Assembly (NCBI GenBank): GCA_002344065.1
Contig: DDTK01000002.1
Location: forward strand, 89,262 to 153,261
Direction of reading: 5' to 3'
From: Flammeovirgaceae bacterium UBA2366
GTDB taxonomy: Bacteria; Bacteroidota; Bacteroidia; Cytophagales; Cyclobacteriaceae
Length of the DNA: 64,000 bases
Each line of letters starts with the position of its first letter. Position 1 is the stretch's first letter. A program made the position numbers and the translations under genes. This document shows, piece by piece, positions 1 through 6,907 of this stretch. The notes beneath the pieces are model-generated. The model ran no database searches, was not told the DNA's origin, and saw nothing but the letters and a program-made list of their open reading frames with translations.

Positions 1-477
1 ACCTGAGGTTTTTAAAATCTGCCAATAACCTACGGCATCTTTAGGTGAAATGTCATTTAACAATCCCGATTCAATTAGCGGAAGGTATTTGAAATCATCC
101 GGAATGTTATGCTTGCGCAGAATTTCCTGCATTTGTGGAAGCCATCGGTTGGCACGCTTGATCAGAAAGATGGTACTGCTATGCAGATAAATATTAATCT
201 GCAATTCGCGATCAAGCCGCTCCAGCACATCAGGAATTTCAATGGGCACCGATTCTCCGGCAAAGTTCAGGTTCCTGGGCAGATCGTAGGAGATGGCCGG
301 GAAAGGTGGGGCTGCTCCATCCCAATCAGCCGGGGCCAGGGTGCCGTCCTGCATTTGTTGCTCCTGCTCCTGTTCAGCTACTAATTTCTTTATACGTTCA
401 TTAGAGAACCGTACATAGCCAATGGCTATAGCCAGGGCGAGCAGAGAAATGGCTAAGGGAAAATTTTTTTCTAACAT
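1..477 (-). CDS. Lytic murein transglycosylase, N-terminal part (cut by window edge)
   Basis: The frame opens at an ATG at 477 and runs off the left edge, giving 159 residues without a stop. Residues 7-20 form one hydrophobic segment, so the protein is probably anchored in the inner membrane. Around residues 125-155 the sequence reads IPDDFKYLPLIESGL and then AVGYWQILKTSG. This matches the start of the SLT/MltD lysozyme-like fold, in which the Glu of the ESG motif is the catalytic acid that cleaves the MurNAc-GlcNAc bond with formation of 1,6-anhydro-MurNAc. Family placement rests on this motif pair. Whether LysM domains follow cannot be seen. The gene lies upstream of, and in the same direction as, nothing else visible here; the LOG-family gene behind it is also on the minus strand, with a gap of 35 bases. 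Confidence 0.8.
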   Translation of the reverse strand, partial: MLEKNFPLAISLLALAIAIGYVRFSNERIKKLVAEQEQEQQMQDGTLAPADWDGAAPPFPAISYDLPRNLNFAGESVPIEIPDVLERLDRELQINIYLHSSTIFLIKRANRWLPQMQEILRKHNIPDDFKYLPLIESGLLNDISPKDAVGYWQILKTSG

Positions 478-512
478 AAACTTAAACACCGAGGGCACAG
501 CGTGGTAACCGA

Positions 513-1274
513 TTAAAAGTTAGGTGCCAGTAAATATTTCGAGTAAAAGTCGTCAATCGCTTTTACGGCATCCTCCGGAGTATCCACCAGGCTGAACAAG
601 TCCAGGTCTTCCGCACTGATCATGCCTTCTACAATCAACACATCCTTCACCCACTTCAGCCAGCCCTGCCAGAATTTTTTGCCCACCATGACTATGGGGA
701 ATCGTCCAATTTTTTTTGTTTGAATAAGGGTTAACGCTTCCGTTAATTCATCTAACGTTCCAAAACCGCCCGGCATTACAATAAACCCTTGCGAGTATTT
801 TACAAACATCACTTTGCGTACAAAAAAGTAATCGAACGTGATGAGTTTGTCCGGATCGATGTAAATATTTCCCTTCTGCTCAAACGGCAGAAAAATATTC
901 AACCCTACAGACTTACCGCCTGCCCGGTGCGCGCCTTTATTACCCGCCTCCATAATACCCGGACCGCCACCGGTAATTACACCGTAGCCATGCTGTACCA
1001 GCTCATAGGCAATTTCTTCGGCCATTTTATAATAGCTGTTGGCAGGCTTGGTACGAGCAGATCCAAAAATGGTCACGCACGGACCGATCTTGGCCAGCTT
1101 CTCCATCCCCTCCACAAATTCACTCATCACTTTAAAGATCATCCAACTGTTGGCGCCTTTTATCTCTGCCCAGTCCTTGTCTTTGAAAGCTTTACGAATG
1201 CGGTGCTCTTCTTCTATGGCTTGTTGAATTAATTCCGGATCAGCCTTGGGTTTTGTTTTTCTCTTCGAATTCAT
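513..1274 (-). CDS. LOG family protein (TIGR00730 Rossmann-fold nucleotide phosphoribohydrolase)
   Basis: A 253-residue cytosolic protein. It contains GGGPGIMEAGNKGA at residues 102-115 and PGGFGTLDE at 168-176. These are the two signature motifs of the LOG ('lonely guy', formerly 'lysine decarboxylase-like') family, which cleaves the ribose phosphate from (cytokinin) nucleoside 5'-monophosphates; the Glu of PGGxGTxxE is catalytic in characterised members. It is longer than minimal LOG proteins (about 190 aa) because of an N-terminal extension of about 60 mostly charged residues, as in many Bacteroidota homologues. Its stop lies 35 bases from the start of the transglycosylase on the same strand, so the two may be cotranscribed. 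The natural substrate in this organism is not known; a role in nucleotide salvage is an inference. Confidence 0.9.
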   Translation of the reverse strand: MNSKRKTKPKADPELIQQAIEEEHRIRKAFKDKDWAEIKGANSWMIFKVMSEFVEGMEKLAKIGPCVTIFGSARTKPANSYYKMAEEIAYELVQHGYGVITGGGPGIMEAGNKGAHRAGGKSVGLNIFLPFEQKGNIYIDPDKLITFDYFFVRKVMFVKYSQGFIVMPGGFGTLDELTEALTLIQTKKIGRFPIVMVGKKFWQGWLKWVKDVLIVEGMISAEDLDLFSLVDTPEDAVKAIDDFYSKYLLAPNF

Positions 1275-1429
1275 TTCACTACAATTCAGTTATATCCGAA
1301 ATATACGAGTATCTGCTTAAAATGATGATTTTACAAATCCACTTCACTATGGAAAACATATGTCAGTTTCTTAATCATGACATAAATCACGTATCCTTTC
1401 TGAGAAAATTCACTACGAAATGATTTTAT

Positions 1430-1451
1430 TTAATCGTAATATTACGATTAA
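1430..1451. promoter_or_regulatory. Perfect 22-bp palindromic operator upstream of the ACR3 gene
   Basis: Positions 1430-1451 read the same on both strands. The core ATCGTAATATTACGAT (1433-1448) recurs exactly at 9816-9831, upstream of a TonB receptor. It lies just before a -7 box (1456-1463), so a bound repressor would cover the promoter. ArsR-family winged-helix repressors bind AT-rich palindromes of this kind in front of arsenite efflux genes; assigning this one to ArsR is an inference, and no arsR gene is in the window. Confidence 0.8.
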
Positions 1452-1455
1452 TGTT

Positions 1456-1463
1456 TACGTTTG
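1456..1463 (+). promoter_or_regulatory. Bacteroidota -7 box TACGTTTG of the ACR3 promoter
   Basis: TACGTTTG fits the TAnnTTTG consensus of the primary sigma factor of Bacteroidota. Transcription would begin near 1468-1471, giving a leader of about 16-19 bases before the ATG at 1487. The palindrome at 1430-1451 fills the region where the -33 element should be. No clear TTTG is visible there. Confidence 0.6.
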
Positions 1464-1486
1464 CCTAAAAATCAAAACTATTCATC

Positions 1487-2515
1487 ATGGCCTTAAAGAA
1501 AACCATCAGCTTCTTCGATCGGTATCTATCGGTTTGGGTGGCTATTTGCATCATTGCCGGCATTGTCATCGGGCGATTTGCCGGAGACACTATTGAAGTG
1601 ATCAGCAGCGTGGAGATTGCGAAAGTCAACATTCCGGTAGCCGTACTTATCTGGTTAATGATCTATCCTATGATGTTGCAGATTGATTTTACCAGCATCA
1701 AAAAAATTGGCGAAAAGCCACGCGGTGTGGTATGGACGGTCGTTATCAACTGGCTCATCAAACCGTTTACGATGGCGTTCTTTGCCTGGATTTTCTTTAC
1801 CAAACTCTATTCGGCATGGATTGATCCTGCATTAGCAGGCGAATACATAGCCGGAGCCATTTTGCTGGGTGCTGCACCGTGTACGGCCATGGTTTTTGTG
1901 TGGTCATACTTGTCTGATGGTGATCCGAATTACACGCTTGTTCAGGTTTCGGTTAATGACCTTATTATTTTAGTGGCCTTTGTACCGCTTGTCGGGTTGT
2001 TGCTGGGTATCACCGATGTGGTAATCCCTTACGAAACTTTAGTTGCAAGTGTGGTGATCTTTGTGGTGATTCCTCTTGTGGCCGGAGTGATCACACAACG
2101 CATTGTAGTGAAGTCAAAAGGAGAGGAGTGGTTCAAAAAGGAATTCCTTCCCAAACTCAAACCGATCAGTATTATTGCCTTACTTGTTACACTGATTTTC
2201 CTGTTCGCTTTTCAGGGGAAGAACATTCTCAACAATCCACTGATTATTTTATTGGCTGCAATACCCTTAGTTATCCAAACCTACTTTATTTTCTTTATCG
2301 CCTGGTATGGTGGAAAGAAGCTAAATCTGAATTATGTCGTGTGCGCACCTGCAGCAATGATTGGCGCCAGCAACTTCTTTGAACTGTCTGTAGCGGTTGC
2401 CATTTCATTGTTTGGTTTACAATCACCGGCTGCCCTGGTTACCGTAGTGGGAGTTTTGGTAGAAGTGCCGGTAATGCTTTCGCTGGTGGCGTTCGCAAAC
2501 AGCAGGAAATACTAG
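1487..2515 (+). CDS. acr3: ACR3-type arsenite efflux transporter
   Basis: A 342-residue membrane protein with about ten hydrophobic segments, the usual length for ACR3 (bile acid:Na+ symporter superfamily). The conserved Cys of this family is in the segment GAAPCTAMVFVWSYL (Cys132), and the conserved Glu of a late helix is in ASNFFELSVAVA (Glu299); both are needed for As(III)/H+ exchange in characterised ACR3 proteins. It sits alone, without arsR, arsC or arsM next to it, but directly behind a strong palindromic operator and a -7 box. That suggests arsenite (or antimonite)-inducible expression by a repressor encoded elsewhere. The opposite-strand LOG gene is divergent and shares the 212-base intergenic region. 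Confidence 0.93.
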   Translation: MALKKTISFFDRYLSVWVAICIIAGIVIGRFAGDTIEVISSVEIAKVNIPVAVLIWLMIYPMMLQIDFTSIKKIGEKPRGVVWTVVINWLIKPFTMAFFAWIFFTKLYSAWIDPALAGEYIAGAILLGAAPCTAMVFVWSYLSDGDPNYTLVQVSVNDLIILVAFVPLVGLLLGITDVVIPYETLVASVVIFVVIPLVAGVITQRIVVKSKGEEWFKKEFLPKLKPISIIALLVTLIFLFAFQGKNILNNPLIILLAAIPLVIQTYFIFFIAWYGGKKLNLNYVVCAPAAMIGASNFFELSVAVAISLFGLQSPAALVTVVGVLVEVPVMLSLVAFANSRKY

Positions 2516-2519
2516 AGAT

Positions 2520-2655
2520 CATCTCAAAAATGTTACCGTCATTGCGATCCGCCACAGGCGGAGAAGCAATCTCGATTTTCGATTATGAAAACAGGATTGC
2601 TTAGGTCGTTCCTCCCTCGCTACTTCGACAAGCTCAGGCTGACAAGAGGAAATGA
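2520..2655. repeat. Short interspersed repeat, CATCTCAAAAAT family, with internal inverted repeats
   Basis: This stretch begins CATCTCAAAAAT (2520-2531), a motif also found at 37657 and 63905 at the start of other non-coding elements. Inside it, GCGATCCGCC...GGCGGAGAAGCAATC is partly mirrored by GATTGC...GTTCCTCC, and it ends with CTTCGACAAGCTCAGGCTGAC, so the RNA would fold into a long imperfect hairpin. Similar palindromic units are widespread between Bacteroidota genes. No coding function is seen. It may also end transcription between the convergent ACR3 and epimerase genes. Confidence 0.6.
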
Positions 2656-2689
2656 TTTTTACTATTGATTTCTAGTAATAACTTCCTAA

Positions 2690-3601
2690 CTATTTCCTGT
2701 AAAACGATTCAATGGCAGTTGTTAAATCTTCAAATTGAAATTTGAATCCCGTCTGTTGAATTTTTTCTGATGACACCTTACTCCCCAACAGAACTAAATT
2801 TGCCATTTCACCCAACATAAGTTTCATAACAAAAGAAGGAACTGGTGGAAGGAGCAGGGGGCGATGCAATGCTTTTGCGATGGCTCTTGTTACCTCACGA
2901 TTCGATGACCATTGCGGGGCAACACCGTTGTATGCCCCGATCAGGTTTTCATTCTCAACGGCATACCGAAACATCGCGCACAAATCATCTATGTGAATCC
3001 AGCTCATCGGTTGCTTGCCATTACCCAGTGGTGCGCCTGCACCCCAACGAACAGGCTTTGCTATTTCTTTTAAAGCGCCTCCTTTATTACTTAATACAAT
3101 TCCAATTCTGATTTTTACTATACGAATGTTGAGTTCCTGAATCCTATCCACCTCATGTTCCCACGCCTTAACCACATCCGCTAAAAAATCAGTACCCGCT
3201 TTACTGGATTCTGTAAATACCTCCTCGCTGCCACCAAAGCCATAGTACCCGATGGCACTGGCTGATATAAAGGATTTTACCTGGTGTTGAGTGTTTTTAA
3301 GCGTTTGATATAACAATGTTGACGATCGTGTGCGACTTTCTAAAATCTCCTGCTTCCGTCTGGCAGTCCACGGTTTATCAGCAATGCCTGCACCGGCCAA
3401 ATGAATAATAGAATCTATTCCTTGAAGTGCTCCCTCCTCAATATATCCTTTATCAACATCCCAGGTATATGATGGCACGTTGCCTTGGCGCTTTGTCCGA
3501 CCCAAATGAGCAACCTGATGACCGCCCTTCATGAGGTTAGCCGTAAGTTCTGCACCAACAAGTCCGGAGGCTCCGGTTATGAGTATTCTTTTTGGAATCA
3601 A
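2690..3601 (-). CDS. TIGR01777 family NAD(P)-dependent epimerase (YfcH/SulA-like)
   Basis: A 303-residue cytosolic protein. The N-terminus has the extended-SDR nucleotide-binding motif GASGLVG (residues 10-16), followed by IIHLAGAGIADKPWT, which is characteristic of the TIGR01777/YfcH subgroup. The last 50 residues (from LLPPVPSFVMKLMLGEMANLVL) match the DUF1731 tail found only in this group. The biochemical substrate is not established for the family; the old link to a cell-division inhibitor (SulA-like) is weak. It is convergent with ACR3 across a repeat element and divergent from the unknown exported coiled-coil protein at 3640, with only 38 bases between the two starts. Confidence 0.9.
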   Translation of the reverse strand: MIPKRILITGASGLVGAELTANLMKGGHQVAHLGRTKRQGNVPSYTWDVDKGYIEEGALQGIDSIIHLAGAGIADKPWTARRKQEILESRTRSSTLLYQTLKNTQHQVKSFISASAIGYYGFGGSEEVFTESSKAGTDFLADVVKAWEHEVDRIQELNIRIVKIRIGIVLSNKGGALKEIAKPVRWGAGAPLGNGKQPMSWIHIDDLCAMFRYAVENENLIGAYNGVAPQWSSNREVTRAIAKALHRPLLLPPVPSFVMKLMLGEMANLVLLGSKVSSEKIQQTGFKFQFEDLTTAIESFYRK

Positions 3602-3639
3602 TTTTGTAGCATTAGTTTTACATCAATAACCATAACAAC

Positions 3640-4338
3640 ATGGAAGCCCGTAAAAAGTTTGTCCTTATTTTTTTCATAGGCCTTAGCCTGTCTGCAACGG
3701 CCCAATCGGTAAAAGTAGAGAAAGAATCGCACCGCATAAAAGGTGAAAATGTTGATGGATACGGTGTTGAACTGGAAGGCAAGCAGGATGACGTTGCCAC
3801 TTCGTTTAATAAGTACTTAAGATCATTTGCTAAACTGAAGCTTGGCGCTAATCCCATAACCTTAACGGAAACGGTTATTGGCGGAACTTCGTATAAGAAC
3901 CCCATTTATGCTACTACTAAAGAGCGTACTGCTACCGCTGTAGCCTGGATTGGTTTAAAGCCAGGTGAATGGCCAAATGCGGATGAAGCAGAAAAAGTGA
4001 ACAAAGAGCTCGAACGAATCATCTACGATTTTGGTGTAAAATACTACCGTGATAAAATCCAGGTGCAGATTGATGAATCTTCCAAGGCTCTTCAGGCTGT
4101 AGAGCGCCAGCAACAACGTTTGATAAACGAAAATAAAAACCTGACCATCCGTATGGAAAACAATGAAAAGGAAAGAATCCAACTGGAGAAGTCGGTAGAA
4201 GCAAACAAGCTGGAAAATTTAAGTCTGCTTACACTACTTGAAAAGAATAAAAAAAGTCAGGACTCCGTAGCCATTGCTACGGAACAAATCAAAAAAGTGG
4301 TGGAGATGCATAAAGAAAAGCAGAAGAAGGTTAATTGA
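3640..4338 (+). CDS. Exported protein with C-terminal coiled coil, unknown function
   Basis: A 232-residue protein that I cannot assign to a family. It has a signal peptide (about residues 1-22, FVLIFFIGLSLSATAQS, with cleavage probably after AQ or ATA), a globular middle part (about 25-140) with many charged residues, and a C-terminal coiled coil (about 143-232) rich in Glu, Lys, Gln and Asn with heptad-like spacing. Periplasmic or outer-membrane-associated location is likely. It stands alone: divergent from the epimerase and convergent with the lipoprotein gene, whose stop is 5 bases away. Confidence 0.7.
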   Translation: MEARKKFVLIFFIGLSLSATAQSVKVEKESHRIKGENVDGYGVELEGKQDDVATSFNKYLRSFAKLKLGANPITLTETVIGGTSYKNPIYATTKERTATAVAWIGLKPGEWPNADEAEKVNKELERIIYDFGVKYYRDKIQVQIDESSKALQAVERQQQRLINENKNLTIRMENNEKERIQLEKSVEANKLENLSLLTLLEKNKKSQDSVAIATEQIKKVVEMHKEKQKKVN

Positions 4339-4343
4339 TTGAG

Positions 4344-4967
4344 TTAGTTAATAGAATCAAGTCTGCCCGGGCCCGCTAACTCTCGTGCTTCTTCTAAAAA
4401 TCGCCATTTTGAATTTTCGGTATAATCCCACCGGTTACGTTTATGGTCGTAGTAGATATCCTCATTCGGAACATAAACAAGGTCTTTGTTACCAAAATAT
4501 TTATCAACATTACCCGAGCTTATCATCTCTTTGAACAATACTTGTCCCTTTGCCTCCAACTCATCCCGAACACAACGAGGCGTTTGATACAGCAGGTTTA
4601 GAAATTCTATTTTGCCCGTATCCGGATTTCGCTTCACATACCCTCCGAACGTACGGTAATGCTCGTACAAACTGGCCTTATCCTGATACTCGTAAGTAAA
4701 AAACTCAACCGAATCAGTTTTAAAGTAATACCGGATTTTTCCGCTGGTAAGATCAATGTAGTTTTTGTAGAATGACCTGCTTGAACGATCAAACCGCTCA
4801 GCGTAGGTCATCGCATCAGGTTTCTTAACTACATAAGGAGCCAATTGAATTAAAAGTGAATCATAATCCTTTTGTGAAAGAATTTTCCCTGCTTCAGTTG
4901 TTTTACTTTTTGAACAACTGAATAAAAGTGCAGAGATGCCAACCAGAAGAATAATTGTATGCTTCAT
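4344..4967 (-). CDS. Lipoprotein of unknown function
   Basis: A 207-residue protein with a lipoprotein signal: hydrophobic residues 4-15 and lipobox LLFSC (Cys18). The mature part is mixed and charged and has no motif I recognise. It is convergent with the coiled-coil protein gene and downstream of the beta-helix lipoprotein gene on the same strand, but a strong terminator hairpin lies between those two (5009-5031), so it probably has its own promoter. Confidence 0.65.
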   Translation of the reverse strand: MKHTIILLVGISALLFSCSKSKTTEAGKILSQKDYDSLLIQLAPYVVKKPDAMTYAERFDRSSRSFYKNYIDLTSGKIRYYFKTDSVEFFTYEYQDKASLYEHYRTFGGYVKRNPDTGKIEFLNLLYQTPRCVRDELEAKGQVLFKEMISSGNVDKYFGNKDLVYVPNEDIYYDHKRNRWDYTENSKWRFLEEARELAGPGRLDSIN

Positions 4968-5002
4968 GAAATATTACTTAGTGAACAAACCCTTAGTCAA
5001 AA

Positions 5003-5033
5003 GTAGAAAAGCCCGGACAAAATCCGGGCTTCT
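5003..5033 (-). terminator. Rho-independent terminator after the beta-helix lipoprotein gene
   Basis: A 9-bp perfect stem, AAGCCCGGA (5009-5017) with TCCGGGCTT (5023-5031), and a 5-base loop. Read on the minus strand it is followed by TTTTCTAC. It lies 27 bases past the stop of the gene at 5058-6725. Confidence 0.8.
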
Positions 5034-5057
5034 CTTGAATCAAACCTATGCTATGGA

Positions 5058-6725
5058 TTAATAATCCTCGTTGTTAGGGTTGAGGTTAATCCAACCTGCG
5101 TTGAAATTCCAACCAGCACCCGGAGTAGTACCCCAAGCACCGTAGAAAGCCTCAGCGGTGAAGAAATTACCCACGTTGCTGGCAGCAGGAATTGCGGGGG
5201 CACCGGTAAGACCTGGGCTACCTGCTACCTGGTTAATCGGTAAGTTGGTGAAGCTATAAACATTTCCTGAAGGGAATGGACCGAAAATGTCAGTAATAGG
5301 TGCCGCAAAATTGTTATCGGATGCAAAATTTGCCGGAACGTTAGCACCAGTTGCCGTTTGACCGCCACCATTGGCCGAAAAAATATTGTTGATTACGGTA
5401 GAACCAGTCGTTGCAAAGTTTGCTGATGTAGGGAACCCGGTGATAATAGAGTTGTAAAGTTCTAACTGATTGAAGGAGTTTACTTCAACCGCTGCGCGAT
5501 AGAAACCATCAATCTGAGCAGCAGTTCTGAACAGTAGCGGCCCCCATACTGTAATGTTTGCAAAGATTGGTTTAGAGTGTCTGGATACTCCGCCTACTGT
5601 AGGCGCAGGGTTGGTAGAGTTACTTGATGACTCAAAAGCTCTTGAACCTGAAATATCTGCAATAGATGCTTCGCGAATGATAGCGCCATACTGCACTCGT
5701 CCAATGTACCCGCGATCAGAGTCAAAGTCATCATCAAGGGTAGAGTATGCTATCAAATATTTATGGTCATTTGATCCACCAAACCACTCATAAGCATCAT
5801 CGTTGGCAAAACTTACTACGATATGATCAATTTCTGTAGCTGAACCAACTGATCCCATCGTTAAGCTGTTAAGTTCATTGTCCTGTGATAAGTCAATACC
5901 AGCAAATTCGATACGGGCATATTTTAACTTACCTGAATCATCATTTCCAATAGCAGCTCCATCACCGGGGCCGTAAAGACCATCTTGTGAACCTGCACCA
6001 CCCGCCAAACCTTCAATAAGGGCATTTGCTCCATTGCTGTTATAGTCTCTTCCTAAAATTACAACACCACCCCAATCGCCACGGTTACGGAAACCCTTAG
6101 GAGCATTTGAAGTAAACACAATCGGACTAGCAGCAGTACCCACTGCATTAAGTTTACCACCTCTGTTCACGATTAATGTTCCTTCTGTTTCTTTTTCACC
6201 AAAAATGATTGTGCCGGGTGCAATGGTAAGTGTAACGCCATTGGGAACAACAACTTTACCGCGTAATAAGTAGCGATTAGTAGCAACCCAATTGTTGTTT
6301 GCTGCAGAAATGTTCCCTGTAACAACAACAACCGGTTTAGGATCACCCACGGTAATGGTTACAGTGGCTGGCAATGAATTTAAGCTTTCATTATCCACTG
6401 CTGTTACAACAATTAGAATAGTTGAACCAATAACTGCATTTACTGGGATTGTATAGTTTACAGTAACGGTTTGCGTGCTTTGACCATTAAGTGTTACACT
6501 CGGAATTGTCGGGCCGGAAAACACGAGCAATTGCCCGCCATTCGGAGCTGTTACTGCAGCTTCAAAAGAAACAGAAGCACCGGGGATATCTTGAAGAGTT
6601 GATGGCGTGACGCTTACTGTGGGTGCGGCACCTAATTCATCATCACTACAGGAGGTTGTAGCAAAGCTCAGGGCAGCAAGCACAAACACACTAGCCAAAA
6701 TGGATAGGATTGAATTTCTTTTCAT
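5058..6725 (-). CDS. Surface lipoprotein with Ig-like segment and right-handed beta-helix
   Basis: A 555-residue protein. A lipoprotein signal (lipobox TTSC, Cys26) is followed by a Ser/Thr/Val-rich Ig-like segment (about 35-130) and a long region with repeats typical of parallel beta-helices (for example VVVPNGVTLTIAPGTIIFGE, then GTLIVNRGGKLNAVGT, GDWGGVVILGRDYNSNG). No catalytic motif is evident and no T9SS sorting domain is present. It is encoded directly downstream of the TonB receptor at 6908-9706 on the same strand (gap 182 bases), so the two probably form a receptor plus surface lipoprotein unit, analogous in arrangement to SusC/SusD, although this protein is not SusD-like. The cargo is unknown. 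Confidence 0.75.
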   Translation of the reverse strand: MKRNSILSILASVFVLAALSFATTSCSDDELGAAPTVSVTPSTLQDIPGASVSFEAAVTAPNGGQLLVFSGPTIPSVTLNGQSTQTVTVNYTIPVNAVIGSTILIVVTAVDNESLNSLPATVTITVGDPKPVVVVTGNISAANNNWVATNRYLLRGKVVVPNGVTLTIAPGTIIFGEKETEGTLIVNRGGKLNAVGTAASPIVFTSNAPKGFRNRGDWGGVVILGRDYNSNGANALIEGLAGGAGSQDGLYGPGDGAAIGNDDSGKLKYARIEFAGIDLSQDNELNSLTMGSVGSATEIDHIVVSFANDDAYEWFGGSNDHKYLIAYSTLDDDFDSDRGYIGRVQYGAIIREASIADISGSRAFESSSNSTNPAPTVGGVSRHSKPIFANITVWGPLLFRTAAQIDGFYRAAVEVNSFNQLELYNSIITGFPTSANFATTGSTVINNIFSANGGGQTATGANVPANFASDNNFAAPITDIFGPFPSGNVYSFTNLPINQVAGSPGLTGAPAIPAASNVGNFFTAEAFYGAWGTTPGAGWNFNAGWINLNPNNEDY

Positions 6726-6907
6726 GATTTTTAAGTTAAGTTGAAATCGGCTGCAAAGTAGGTCTTAGGGGTAAAGCAGGAGTTACCCGATTGTTAGGTT
6801 ATTGTTACGAAACCATAGTATGGATTAAACAAAGTATAACCCTCTGACAAACAACGTTTCGATGTTCTTCTGCCTATAAAAAGGCGACAGTAACTCGATG
6901 TTGAATC

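Noticed and set aside
789..1232. 147-residue open frame antisense to the LOG gene
   Set aside because: The minus-strand gene carries both LOG signature motifs; the antisense reading has no family resemblance.
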